DNA of 64,000 nt from Kalaharituber pfeilii. Taxonomy: Eukaryota; Ascomycota; Pezizomycetes; Pezizales; Pezizaceae. The translations under genes and the position numbers were made by a program. The notes beneath the pieces were generated by a model that made no database searches, was not told the DNA's origin, and worked only from the letters and a program-made list of their open reading frames with translations. Below are positions 43,876 to 55,185 of this stretch, one piece after another (the stretch's first letter is position 1; every line of letters begins with the position of its first letter). The stretch is taken from assembly GCA_015179045.1 (NCBI GenBank), contig WHUZ01000041.1:248001-312000 (forward strand). Direction: 5' to 3'.

Positions 43876-44984
43876 GACCTTCGTGAACGGAGAGGCGAAG
43901 AGGGTGGAAGCAAGAGCGTTGAGGTTTGAGAAGGAACCGATAAGAGACCTGCAACCGGAGACCAGATACTTAAGAGGATCGCTCGAACACCGCGACCCCT
44001 TACCAATTCACATACATCAGTTCCATCCCAAAGACCTGAGTGGAGAGGAGTGGGAAAACGTCATAGCCAGAGAGACAGAGGAGGGGTGGGTGAGCATATA
44101 CACCGACGGAAGCAGGAGAGAGGGGAAGACAGGAGCTGGAGTACACCAGGGGACCAAAGACAGATCCGTGTACCTGGGGAGGCAATGCACGGCGAACGAT
44201 GCAGAATTGATAGCGGTAGGAGAAGCCTTGAAAGGAGAGGGAGAGTTGTTGGTCGTTACGGATTCCAGAGTTACTATAACAAGACTACAAGGGATAGCGA
44301 GAGGAGACCTAACGCCAGAGGGGTCGGCTGAGTTTGTGAGGCGGCGGTGGGAAGAGAGGATAGCCCGAGGAGAACATGACGTTGCGGTGTTGTGGGTGAA
44401 ATCGCACAGAGGAGTCAGGGGCAATGCCATGGCGGACATGGCGGCGAAGGTTGCCACAGCAATGCAATACCAGGATGAGACGGTGACGGAAGCGGGGATC
44501 AGACAGCAGGTCAAAGAGTGGAGAGCCGAGGAGAGAAAGAGATTGAAGTTGTCGTACAGACCACTGGAGTATCTAGGAGCAGGAGAAGGGTATCCACTCT
44601 CGCGGGAATCTTGGGAAACAAGGGACTACGACAGTGGAGACACAAGATAGGGAAAGAGACTTCTCACGAGTGCAGGTGGTGCGGAAGAGACTATGAAAAT
44701 TCTGCGCACATCATGGGGGGTGCGAGGTGTGGAGGAAGAGACTACCGAGAGGAGAGGAGGGACTAAGGGGGCCGATAAGGGATGAGGGGGGTAGGGGGGG
44801 AGAGATGACGCTGGCGGAGGTGATGGACTGGGCGGCAGAGTAGACGGAGTGGTGCAGTACGACATTGTTTTACTTCTTCTGTGATGCTATACTCTGTTTA
44901 TTCGTTGTTATGTACTTAAACCCTCGCCATAGCCTACAAGGCGGCATGCGAGTAATGACATAAAAAATTAAAAAAAAAAAAAAA
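43876..44984 (+). mobile_element. LINE-A, 5'-truncated, tail1 type
   Basis: It is flanked by gaatcgga (43868-43875, 44985-44992). It runs from just before RNase H to tail1 (about 44928-44962) and an A-rich tail. Its hairpin has gcct/aggc in place of gccc/gggc, a compensatory pair relative to the reference. Confidence 0.9.
43883..44840 (+). pseudogene. LINE ORF2 C-terminal part: RNase H and zinc knuckle, frameshifted
   Basis: The frame is open over 255 codons with all four RNase H acidic motifs (YTDGSRRE, NDAELIAVGE, VVTDSRV, NAMADMAAK). A frameshift near 44570-44590 moves the C-terminal LAGILGNKGLRQWRHKIGK and CRWCGRDYENSAHI into another frame. The end near 44840 reads MDWAAE before a stop. 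It is one of the better preserved RNase H copies here. Confidence 0.85.
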
Positions 44985-44992
44985 GAATCGGA

Positions 44993-45081
44993 AAGTTCAC
45001 AGTTTTGAATCTGTTTACAATAATCCAGTTCAATATTGTCAATGATTAGTGGCATTCAAAATTAGCTTTAACGATTTCGTA
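44993..45081. other. Short flank between LINE and tail1 insertion
   Basis: Unique sequence; its last 13 bp (45069-45081) are the duplication of the next insertion. Confidence 0.4.
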
Positions 45082-45148
45082 TTTTTTTTTTTTTTTTTTA
45101 TTTTTTTTTAATTTCATCAATCGCGTGCCGCCCTGTGGGCTATGGCGA
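45082..45148 (-). mobile_element. Micro-retroposon, tail1 type
   Basis: A 67-bp insertion is flanked by taacgatttcgta (45069-45081) and taacgattgcgta (45149-45161). On the minus strand it begins tcgccatagcccacag, at the hairpin foot, and ends atgaaatt plus an interrupted A-tail. Confidence 0.9.
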
Positions 45149-45289
45149 TAACGATTGCGTAACGCCAATTCTCCGTTCACTCACAGTTTCTGCATTGATA
45201 CTGTTAGGTAGCTCCAAAGTTCCTCTATCGATCTATGATTTACAAAGTTCCAGCTGTCCTGGGTGTGGTAATATCGTTATGGGAGAAAG

Positions 45290-46197
45290 CGTTAGAGCCA
45301 GCTTCGAGGGGTCCATTCTGGATGTGATGATTCTTGGCGTCAAGAGCAAGAATTACCGCTTGGTCGGATTATAGGAGAAGACTGGGAAATGAATAGACTG
45401 GGAAATGAAGTTCAAACGGTCACTTTGAGAAAAGATTGAACCTCAGAAAAGCAGGTGGGTGGTGGCCAGCAGACTGACTGGGCTAAGTACGGGCAGGTGG
45501 AGACAAATCTACACCAGCATATGGTCGCCCGCCGCATGCTGAGGAGGTCGACGTGGGTGCGGTACTCTATAGGGGCAGACCTGAACTCAAACAGAGGAGT
45601 TTGGAGAGATGGCAGTACACAGCGGTAAGATCCAGCACAGGCGCACCCCAAGGCACGAAAGAAGTGGAAGAATTAGCCAACCTGGAGTCAATGCAGACAT
45701 TCATGCAGGGAGAGAGGGAACGGGTCGACGGGAGAAGACTGAGGTTTCAAGATGAGAAAATAACGGAGAAGGAGGGCACGAGACTCCTGAGGGGCACCCT
45801 AGAGCCGAGAAATGGGCTATCTTTGGTACACTGATATCTTTGGTACACTGATATCTTCGGCCCCAAGGGATGAGTGGAAGCTGAGAATAGCCAGGGCAGA
45901 AGACGAGGGATGGAAAGCGGCATTCACATATGGCTAAGAGGAAGAGCTGGAGCTGGTTACTTGAAAGCAGGAAGGGTGAAGTCGATGTAGGGTGAAGTCG
46001 ATGTACTTTGGGATGAGAGCAATGGTCAACAATGCGGAACTGCACCCAATAGCGCGAGACGAGGAGGAAAGGGTGCTGCTGGTCATCACAGACTCTAAGA
46101 TGGGTATTGAAAGATTGTGAAGGATGGTGGAAGGGAGACCGACATTGAATGGGGCCAGCAACACCTGCCGTGAGGCCTGGGAAGGCGGGCAGCGACG

Positions 46198-46230
<33 letters not shown>

Positions 46231-46525
46231 CTTTGTCACATGACCCCGCATGCAGCTGTTCGCCATGGCAGGGCGGCGACGGGGTTAATGGACGTACAGT
46301 AGCAGTAATGTGAGTCAAGAAGCTTAAGGGGGTAAGGGGCAACGAGGCCGACAGGGCCACTCAGGCGGGAACACACATTCCGTACCAGGATATGAAGTTG
46401 TGACAGAGGCGGTGTGGTAGGCAGCGGCGCCTAACTGTTATAGCCGCGCTGGCGCTGAGCTCAAGGAAGCCGCAGGTCAAGCGGGGTTACGTGAAATAGA
46501 AAAATTAAAAATTAGAAATTAAAAC
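45290..46525 (+). pseudogene. Heavily decayed LINE ORF2 fragment with tail2-like end
   Basis: Patches match the reference LINE: SKNYRLVGL (KSYRLVGL), LERWQYTAVRSSTGAP (LEKWQYTVARDISGAP), ELANLESMQTFMQGERERV, and a late RNase H block near 46300-46390. There are many stops. It ends with agcggggttacgtgaaat and an A-rich tail (46476-46525), a truncated tail2. A micro-retroposon sits at 46200-46273. Confidence 0.75.
46200..46273 (-). mobile_element. Micro-retroposon, tail2 type, inside LINE fragment
   Basis: A T-run of about 31 is followed by gtcacatgaccccgcatgc and gccatggcaggg. It is flanked by ggcagcgacggg and ggcggcgacggg. On the minus strand it starts within three bases of ccctgcc; the G-rich target makes the exact base ambiguous. 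Confidence 0.88.
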
Positions 46526-47432
46526 GGTAAGCGAATACTGGGAATGAGGGTAAGGCTGGAAAGGGAGTGATTTGAAATGGGTTATTTGAGCAGCCAGCAG
46601 TATAAGAGGCGGTGATTCTGTACAGCTCTTCGTCCTCAACATTCAGTTCTTCCCTACACATTTATTCAGTTCTTCTATTCAACGTTCAGTTCTTCCTGTC
46701 TTTAGCTCTCCTTTACTTTTGCCTATTCTCTACATAGCTTGCCTTTATGTTCTTACCGATCACCTTCTACTATACTTAATACATACAAACATCAGTTGTT
46801 CTCGCCTTGCTTGTACATTGGCACTCGCATGAAATCAGGTACACTCAGGCCTAAATCTCAGCGTGAGATCCTCTTCCTTCTGCTGATCCTGTGAGAAAGC
46901 GCTACCCGCTCAAACGTGTCACAATGGTTGCACATCGGGATGAAAAGTTATGAACAGGTAAAAACATTGACTTAACGCATTTTCCTCGTTTTTGGAAACG
47001 ACTGGAGTTAATCAGTATTTTATTAGATGCAGGCACACGGTCACTGAGAGGTTAGTCCAGGAGCAAGGTTCGATACATTGCCCAAATTGGTACTGCAGGA
47101 AATATCCAAGTTCCCAGCAGCAATAGTCAACCTCACCCCCTGCCATTCCAATTTCTGTGTCACAATAAGTATTTAGCCTATTCAATGAGCCCAACAAGGT
47201 ACAGATCATAGAATCCTATCCCAGATGGTTGCTGGTGAAGATCATATGCAGTTCAACAGATCCATACGAAGTTCAAGCATTCGATCGATGATTGAGACAT
47301 TCAGTTTCCCCTCGATTAGCAATGTTTTGATAATTATTAAATTATCTCAACCAATTCGGGCTTCGGAACTTTATACACCGAACATCGCAGCTGTACAACT
47401 TTGAGTGTGATTACCCCACGATGAATTCCGAT
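46526..47432. other. Intergenic; C/T-rich 'ttcagttctt' repeats
   Basis: No gene is seen. 'attcagttctt' recurs three times (about 46640-46690) after a possible TATA (agtataagag). This is reminiscent of an LTR or promoter, but I found no LTR ends. Confidence 0.35.
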
Positions 47433-47597
47433 GGTGGACTGGGTGCAACGACACTTTTAAGAAGCGGTTTTATATAATTCTCATCCATATCCTTCTCCTT
47501 ATTTCCTTCCTTTCCTTTCTCATGTAACTAAAACATCGCCATAGCCCATAGGGCGGCAAGCGAGCAATGATATTAAAAAAAAAAAAAAAAAAAAAAG
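47433..47597 (+). mobile_element. Short LINE-A 3' end, tail1 type (165 bp)
   Basis: It is flanked by gaattccga (47424-47432, about 47598-47606). It begins tggtggactgggtgc, like the LINE ORF2 end, runs through the 3' UTR (ttccttcctttcctttc) to tail1 and ends in poly(A). Confidence 0.82.
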
Positions 47598-50003
47598 AAT
47601 TCCGACTTTTTTTAATTCAGCGAACCACATCTTTGTCCGATTTCGCATTAAGTTGAATTGTAACATGCTGATTCAGCTAATGTTTCAATTACTGTTTCAC
47701 AGTTTTACCAACCGCAAAGGTACATACTCTCTAGGATGACGGAGTTGGCCTTATCAGGGATTTGTTCCTGGCCTTGAAATTAAATCAGTCAAAGGAGCCA
47801 ATAGCACCCGCTTGAGTAGTAAAGCTATAATAAGTAGGGACAAGAATGAATCCATACATACCTAAGTGGGCAGTGTACTCGTGCGATTTAGTATCATGTC
47901 ATGGATAAGGCCAGGTTACTAGAGGTGAGAGTCCTCAACAATCAAACATGAGGGGAATTTGTTTTAGGATCATATCAAAAACCGCAAAAAAATCCCTCAA
48001 ACTCCATGGTTCTTCGAATTAGCATCCTTGTTGCCTGAAAAGAACAAGGCCCAAAGAGACCGGGACTTTCGAAGATCTGCCTTGTTTGTATATGAAAATC
48101 GGGATGCCGCCGGTACAAGGAATGTTAACACTACCGCCGGTTTCTTTTCGTGACAACAGCTTGAATCAAGAATGTCAACCCTTGGGTAGAAACTCAACAT
48201 TGGGCATCAATCAAGGCACAAATGTGTGCTCACCGCAGATAAAAACAGCATACCTAGATTTTTTCGTGATTACAATTTTTAGGCCTTAGAATAAACTTAC
48301 CCCATCACAAGTGTCAACGTCATGATCAAGCCATTGAGGTACGGGGGCTTGGCAGTTGCTTGGATTGATTGCACCCTAGTTACGAGACTAGATTGCACCC
48401 CGCTACAGTATTCCATGTATCTTATTTGCTGCAATTGGCCGTACAATCTTGCGCCAGATGGAAGAATCGCTTCTGTTGCAGCTTGCTTGGCTGCAGATGG
48501 TGGGTAAGGTTTTGCGAGAGCTTTCTCCACAACTCCGATGCTCCCCACATTATTTATGAGAAACCTGGAAACGACACTAAGCGAGCGAGAATTGTCTGCC
48601 TGGTCACGACCCCGGGGCGGACAGAATTGTTCCTCCCTAACCCCTTGTAGTTATCAACTCTGTGCATGCTTCTACCTTATCCATTTTTATCGCTGATTAC
48701 TTGCATTTTTATTAGTGTCTTTGGCATCGACAACAGTTTCATTTATCCGTCCTTCTTTCTTCGAGATGACAAAGGACTGGTATCCCTGGACGGAGAAAGC
48801 CGGCACGGAAAATTTTAAATAATTACGTAATGCGCTTGGAGTGACATACAACTGCTACCAAGGCCAATAGCACACTTGCGTTATTCCTTAGTTTGGATTG
48901 GCGTCGAGTTCAAGATACCATGCTTGTCTGTGTGAGCAGAGGAAAGTAAAGGGGGCATGGGCAGCGCATTAGTACCGTAAGAGGCCAGTCAGATCGAACT
49001 GCAACTGATGCAGATGCTCTACTTGACGTTTGTGGGGAGGAGCCCAGCAAGGCACGCTATGCAATAGATATGGGTGACTATGTAGGCACTCCTCGTTGTG
49101 GCAACTGTAAGACAATAATCAAGAATGCAGACGGTTCAGAGCATAGCAACAAGGGCAAAGAATCGGCGCAACTTTGACCATCCGGTGCACCGATGGCAAT
49201 GAGCGACCGGCGCGTCCTTGCTCTTGGCACCCTCATCGGGGATGAGACAAGGATGACGACAAGCTCCTTTCGACCGTAGCCGGTGGCCTACCGTATGATG
49301 CCTTCACCCTCCGACGACAGCATTGCTGTGTTCAATTTTACTGGTCTATTTGCAACATTTGCAAAATTGTGGAACAAAACAGCGATCTGTCTATCGATGT
49401 GTTCTCTTATCACCACAGATAATCCAGACCTTGCTGACACGCCGGGAGATATAGGGAGGTGCCGAATCTCCGAACACTGAAGGGTCAGGAGGGTGACACC
49501 TCCGGTTGATTTGTAGTACGTCTTGGAAATTGAGCACGCGATGCTTCGCATAAGCATTGTCCAGTTGTCACATGCAGCTATTCGCAATTTTGATCATCAA
49601 GTGAGAAAAGCATTTGCACCCTTGCCCCCCATCGACATGCGGCCCCAGATTCACCTCGGAAACGGCAGGTATGACATGTGGAGAAGTTTGCCTCCAAAGG
49701 GCCTAGTGGCCATGGGCTTTTGTCCCATCCTTTGCAAGTTCGAAGAATCTGACCTGCGGGGTACCATTCTTAAACATTTTTATCCTAGTGTGACCACGGC
49801 GTCTTCCACCGGCAGGGTACCGAGTTGCATAGTGCAAGAAATATATTATTCCCTTCGCCCGCCGTATGTGGCCTTCTGGACGGTTCCTCAGAATTTTTGC
49901 TTTCCACAACACAATACCCGTACCCCAAGGTCCAGAGATTACATGACAATAACAGTTCGCATCCAGCCAGTAGTTCATTCATTACATTGATACCCTTCCA
50001 AAC
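47598..50003. other. Intergenic region upstream of the transcription factor gene
   Basis: Several short frames exist, the longest being 155 codons at 49523-49990 (+) and 99 at 49288-49587 (-). None resembles a family I know, and both strands are equally open. The last part is the likely promoter and 5' leader of the gene at 50004. Confidence 0.4.
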
Positions 50004-53000
50004 ATGGCGGAGCCTTGGACTTCAGCGCCTGAAGCATCTAGCACTGCTGGGCAAAAGAGAAATTCTACAGCTGCTGGTAGCACTCCATCAACGAACTTTC
50101 GTGCCGTAAAGCGCAGGGCATCCAAAGCTTGCCAATGCTGCCGAGCGCGCAAGGTTAGGTGCAATGTTGTTGAACATGGTGCTCCATGTACGAATTGTCG
50201 CTTGGATGAGGTGGAGTGTATCATCACGGAGAGCAAGCGGAGAAAGTAGGTTTTTTCTTTTCTTTATTATATCCATGTTTTAGTCTCTCTAACAGCATGA
50301 AGAAAGCTTTGGGGGGCAAAAATCGACCAGAAGAAGGAAAACAATGCCGCGAATGCTGAAGGCGCGAAAGTGTCCACGTTGAATGCTGCGGTAGTGAGAC
50401 AGGATTCAATTTTGATTTCTGCTGGGACGCCAGCCTCTCCTCACAGGATGGGCCTAGATAATGAGAATCTAGATAGCGGAAGTCATGTTCCACATTTTAT
50501 TTGTACGCAAATACTTCACTATAGAGGAGATACATGCTTTTTCTAACAAATTTCAAGATCAACATGCACAGTCACACCTTGGTGAGGACATGCAAGAACT
50601 GCGGCGACCTTCGTATGCCGGATCCAATGCCTCCTTACCATCTCTAACTTATTCATCCTCAGCACCATCATCGACAGCGTCATCCTACCCACATACTACA
50701 CCACACCGATCTCAAGCCTTTGAGCTTCCATCATTTATAAAACCTACTCCGTCACGAATACCGATCGAAGATCTTGAATTTTTAGCAAAGAAGGGGGCAT
50801 TGCAACTGCCAGAACAACATTTACGACATGAATTGCTCAAGGCTCATTTCAAGTTTGTCCATCCATTCATGCCATTGCTTGATCGGAAAGAATTTATGGA
50901 AAGTACCATGGGATTGAGCGGAGTGGGAAAATTGGTTTGTTGCTTTTCCAAGCAGTAATGTTTACTGGCAGCGCTGTAAGTGGGATTTATACTTCCGTTG
51001 CAGTGGTCCCCATCGGACTGACAGTTGTGGATAGTTTGTAGATATGGACCTGTTGCGAGCTGCTGGATATCCTACAAGAAAGGCTGCGAGAAAAGCTTTT
51101 TTTACCAAAACTAGAGTAAGATGAGCGCTGCTTGCGGTGATATCCTGCTATACTAATATTTTCATTCAGTTATTATATGATTTCGACTATGAGCCAGATC
51201 GAATGTCATTGGTCCAGGCCCTTCTGCTAATGACATACTGGTATGAAACCCCAGATGACCAAAAAGATACTTGGCATTGGATGGGAGTTGCCATATCCCT
51301 GTCACACACCATCGGACTACACCGAAATCCGGAGAACTCCACGGCACTGGATGCGAAAAGGAAAAAATTATGGAAACGGATATGGTGGAGCTGTGTTATG
51401 AGGGACAGATTAGTTGCTCTTGGCATGAGACGACCTACGCGAATTAAGAGCGAAGACTGCAATGTCCCTATGTTGACACTAGACGATTTTGAAATCGACA
51501 TGGACGTCAGTAATATTCCGCTTTTATCGGAGGGTCAAGATTACAAGCAGCTACTTCAAAAGCAACGACAGCTTGCGATTATGTGCATCGAGAAAGCGAA
51601 ATTATGTGTCTGCATCAGCCATGTCCTAACCGCGCAGTACTCGGTGTTGAACACAAACCAAGGGTCGCTTGCCGCCGATGGTAGCACTAGAACGACTATG
51701 GTCTTGTTACCAAAAGGACAGGATAAGGATACCTGCGAGGTCGAAAGATGTGACGCGGAGCTACAGGGTTGGGTTGACGGGTTACCAGAGGGGGCAAGAT
51801 ATAAACCGGTGAAATATGGTGATGGGCCAGTTGATATGACACTGGGACTCCACAGGAATTTGCTACATATGGTGTACTTGTACGTATTTGGCTCCATTTG
51901 ACACAACTTTCGAATACTAATTCGCATGCAGCACTACCGTGAGTGCCTTGCATCGCCCCCAGGTTCTTCCTTCTGCCCCGGCACCATGGCCCTCGCGGAA
52001 CACCAATACAGCTCTCCAGGAAATCTCACGGCGCAAAGTCCGCGAAGCCGCGAACGAAATCACCCGCCTTGCCACGGAACTTATCGAGTGCAACCTTGTA
52101 CGGTACCTGCCCACGACTGGTGTTACTGTCATGCTCCCAGCAATTATCATTCATCTGCTTGATATCAAATCCTCTAATCCCTCAACCAGGGAACGGTCAA
52201 TTGAGGGGTTCACGATTTGCATGCAAGTGATGCAATGTTTGAGAGCGAGCTATGCGTCAGCTGATTATGCAACTCACTTCCTGGAAGCCGCCATCAAGAA
52301 AGCAGAGATTCATGTCGCAAATACCAAGAGATGGAGGCAGCCAGAGCAGCCGCCACAACCACAAGCTCAACAGCAGAATCCCGCTTGCAGCCTCACAAGC
52401 CAAAGAATAAGACGAGGACCGAGCAAGCCTAGTGCTACACCGTTTATGACAAACAATACGATTATGGGCCCCGCAAAAATACTCACACCACCACCAGATC
52501 ATATTAGTGTCGGAGAAGATGGAGTTATGAATATCGACAATTCCCACATTATCGCTAGTAACTATACAATGAACGAAGCAAATGGTCTATTCTCCTCTTC
52601 ACTAACTGGTCTAGAGAGCAATAATCCCTATGGCACTACTATCGATACGACCAATGCGGGTAATAATAATCACAGCACAATGGATGAGGAGGCCACGCTT
52701 GCCCTGAAACTGGAGTCGTTCCTTGCTACCACTCCTCCACCACCATCGTCTACCGCCTCTGCGGAACCGGAAGCGGATGAGGAGATGTTTGACGATAGCG
52801 GATCACCGGACATGATCTTCTCCGCCACCACCCCTCCACCAGCTTCCATCACAATTCCCCGTGGGGATGAGGATTTTTATCCCATCGATAACCAACACAG
52901 CCCTACAGGCAGCATTGACGCTATTCTAGGCAGGGATATCGACCCGTTCCTCGGACATTATGAAGAAGGTGCAGAGCTCTCCCTCCGACAGGATGGCAAT

Positions 53001-53198
53001 GATGCTGGAAAGTTTGCCTTCAATTGCAGTTGGGCGGGGTTCAGTGGTGAGGATTTTCTCAACGGGGATGGTGCAGGAAAGGGATTTGGCAATGGGAGGT
53101 GGATAGGGGGCGGGGCAGACATGGCAAATGTAGAGAAACTGTTAGATGGAGTGGATTTCGAGGATGTCATCCAGGTGCTCGAAACAGAGATTAATTAG
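50004..53198 (+). CDS. Zn2Cys6 transcription factor of FarA/CTF1 (fatty-acid utilisation) type, one frameshift
   Basis: The model has six exons: 50004-50245, 50303-50502, 50558-50975, 51035-51115, 51170-51879 and 51932-53198. All five introns are GT-AG, 52-59 bp, several with a CTAAC-like branch site. The N-terminus has the zinc cluster ACQCCRARKVRCNV..APCTNCRLDEVEC (residues about 40-70) and the basic SKRRK linker. The fungal MHR domain follows (LLFQAVMF; LLYDFDYE; TYWYETPDDQKDTWHWMG; RRPTRIK). These are typical of FarA/CTF1 regulators of fatty-acid and cutin catabolism. The C-terminus is Gln/Pro- and acid-rich, probably for activation. Exon 3 needs a -1 correction near 50930-50945 (GKL into LLFQAV), consistent with one lost base. 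It is either a pseudogene or a sequence error; the other exons keep phase. Orthology to FarA versus FarB is not decided. Confidence 0.88.
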
Positions 53199-54257
53199 CA
53201 ACCGTGAAGGGTGTGCCTTTTTTTCCTCAAAAAAAAAAGGTTGGTAATTGATTCGGCTTAGCTTGGGTTGTGTTTCTGTATACCATAATGTACCCATTTC
53301 TCCTTTGTTTCATTTACGAATTTTCCTTTCATGTTTTTATTGGGATTGGGAATATTTTCTTCAACTACTGTTTTACTAGTTGGGCTTTCCGGGAAAAAGC
53401 GGGGGTATGTGAGGTTGTGAGGTGTGGGATGTGGGGAGGGCAGGGTCACATTTGCAGGCGGCAGGGTATTTTGCTGCTGCTGTTGATTGTAGGAGTTGGG
53501 ATGGAGTCTTTAACGGAGTTTTTCTTTTCTTTACGAGTTTCTTTTCTTGTTTTGATGTATGAATTACGGCTATCTGACGGCATCTAATTGGAAACAACAA
53601 AACGCAAGGACAAAGTCGGGATACAAATACAAGTGGGGCAGGATAAGAAGGCACCGGGACGGAGGGGTTGACTCAAAGGGGAGTTTGGAGCTACTACCAT
53701 GTATTGTACTCTATAGCTATCACGTGTCATGTGTACATGATATGAAAAATTTTTTCATGACAAGAACACATTGGGGAAAAAATATATATATAAAGGAAAT
53801 GGTTCAACCAGGGACCTTTTTTGATTTGCAAGTGGAGATGGGTTGAAAATCGCATCTGCGGCTATGTTAAGGATGGTGACTTCGTCGTGTCAAGGACGTT
53901 GACGGAGTCTTCGGAGGTTCCCCGGACTTACTGGTGCTGTACAGTAGTAACTTGCATAGTATGACAAGGAAATTTCGGGCTGGAGGAAAAAACTTCGCGG
54001 AACTCCGTATGTATGTAGCTTTAAAAGGTGGGGTGCGTAAACGCATACATACAATTTTTGCTTGAGTGGACAAGGGGATTAAGTAACATAAAGTGACGTC
54101 CTTTGTAAGTGTTTTTCAATCTGGAAGGGTGCATTCTACATATTTAGGTTGTGTACAAGATGGTAAAGTACGGGCGATTAGCTTTTGGAGTTAGTACAAA
54201 GTTTGACTTTGAGCAACCATTTAGCGTCGACCTAGTCTCGTAACCAGGCGTCGACCA
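53199..54257. other. 3' flank and intergenic stretch
   Basis: No second gene is supported. An A-run near 53230 is not preceded by a tail1 or tail2 hairpin. Confidence 0.45.
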
Positions 54258-55185
54258 CAGTCAGACCTAGCCTATAACGAAACCCCGCTATAGCGAAAAC
54301 CTTGCTATAGGTGACCCTGGCAATGAATCTCTTTTTAGTGAAAACCTGGCTATAGTGAATGGATGGGCCAGATTCTTTGTGTACTGGTGACCCTGGCTAT
54401 AATGAACCTCTTTTTAGTGAAAAGCTGAAGGGATGGGCCAGATTCTTTGTGTACACAGGTAAAGAAAGAGCCCTGAAAACTGGTTATAGTGAAGAAGATC
54501 AGTCGGATCCTTGGCCTTCGTTATAGCCAGGGTCACCTGTATTACGACTCGACGATTTCCTTTCCACCCTTGCTACAACGAAATCCCACCAAACAACGAA
54601 ACGAAAAAAAAAATTTAGCGGAAGCTATTCCTGCCTACAAACGAATTGTTCTTGCTATAACGAAAAGTGGCAAATGAACCCCCCCTGGCGATCCACTAAG
54701 CTACTCTCATATCCTTGCCTGCGACGAATAGCAAAGCCTAGATGTTTATAAAGAAATTTCATACTATTAAGACAATGATATTCTCTTTCATTCACAAGAT
54801 GCCTATGAAACTCATTTAATATCTCTTTCAGATGTTTCGGGTCTAAATCTTTCTTGCATAAACTGATGCTTCTCAAATTTACTTGATGCTCGCTGCTTGT
54901 TAGTAGTTGTTGACGTCTTGACTGTTCTAATTATTTGCGTGCTGGTCGGGAGTCCGTTACAGATTTCGATCAGTTCAAGATTCACTTATGCTTTATTTTA
55001 TAGTGTGGAATATCTCTTGATTTGGCCTATGTTAGTAAGCCAGCACGAAATGTGCTGTTGAAGAGTCCAAACTCAGCTGCCAAGGTTGCATGACTAATTT
55101 GTCACAATTTTTCTATTACGAAAACGTGGGTATAACGAAAAGAGAGGGCCTAATTTTACGTGTTCGTTATTGCAAGGTCTGACTG
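54258..55185 (-). mobile_element. Pogo-like DNA transposon remnant, 928 bp
   Basis: The ends are cagtcagacctagcctataac and the complement of tgcaaggtctgactg. TA follows the right end (55186-55187). The minus strand keeps KTSTTTNKQRAS near 54905-54925, matching STTTNKRQA of the copy at 34382-35097. There is no catalytic domain. It is longer than that copy mainly because of a nested element at 54307-54541. Confidence 0.72.
54307..54541. mobile_element. Nested TIR element (GGTGACCCTGGCTATA ends), with internal duplication
   Basis: The left end aggtgaccctggcaatgaat and the right end agccagggtcacctgta are inverted. Inside, a block of about 100 bp (ggtgaccctggctataatg..ggccagattctttgtgtac) occurs twice in tandem. 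It resembles the host pogo-like element only in the 'ctataacgaa' phrase. Confidence 0.6.

Noticed and set aside
10404..46273. Micro-retroposons as adapter or vector contamination
   Set aside because: The copies differ in sequence, orientation and tail length, carry different target duplications, and share their sequence with the 3' ends of real LINEs.
46437..46920. Solo LTR
   Set aside because: It has promoter-like C/T-rich repeats, but the TG..CA ends lack a matching target duplication.
49523..49990. 155-codon frame upstream of the transcription factor as a gene
   Set aside because: There is no recognisable domain, the opposite strand is equally open, and its position suggests leader or promoter DNA.
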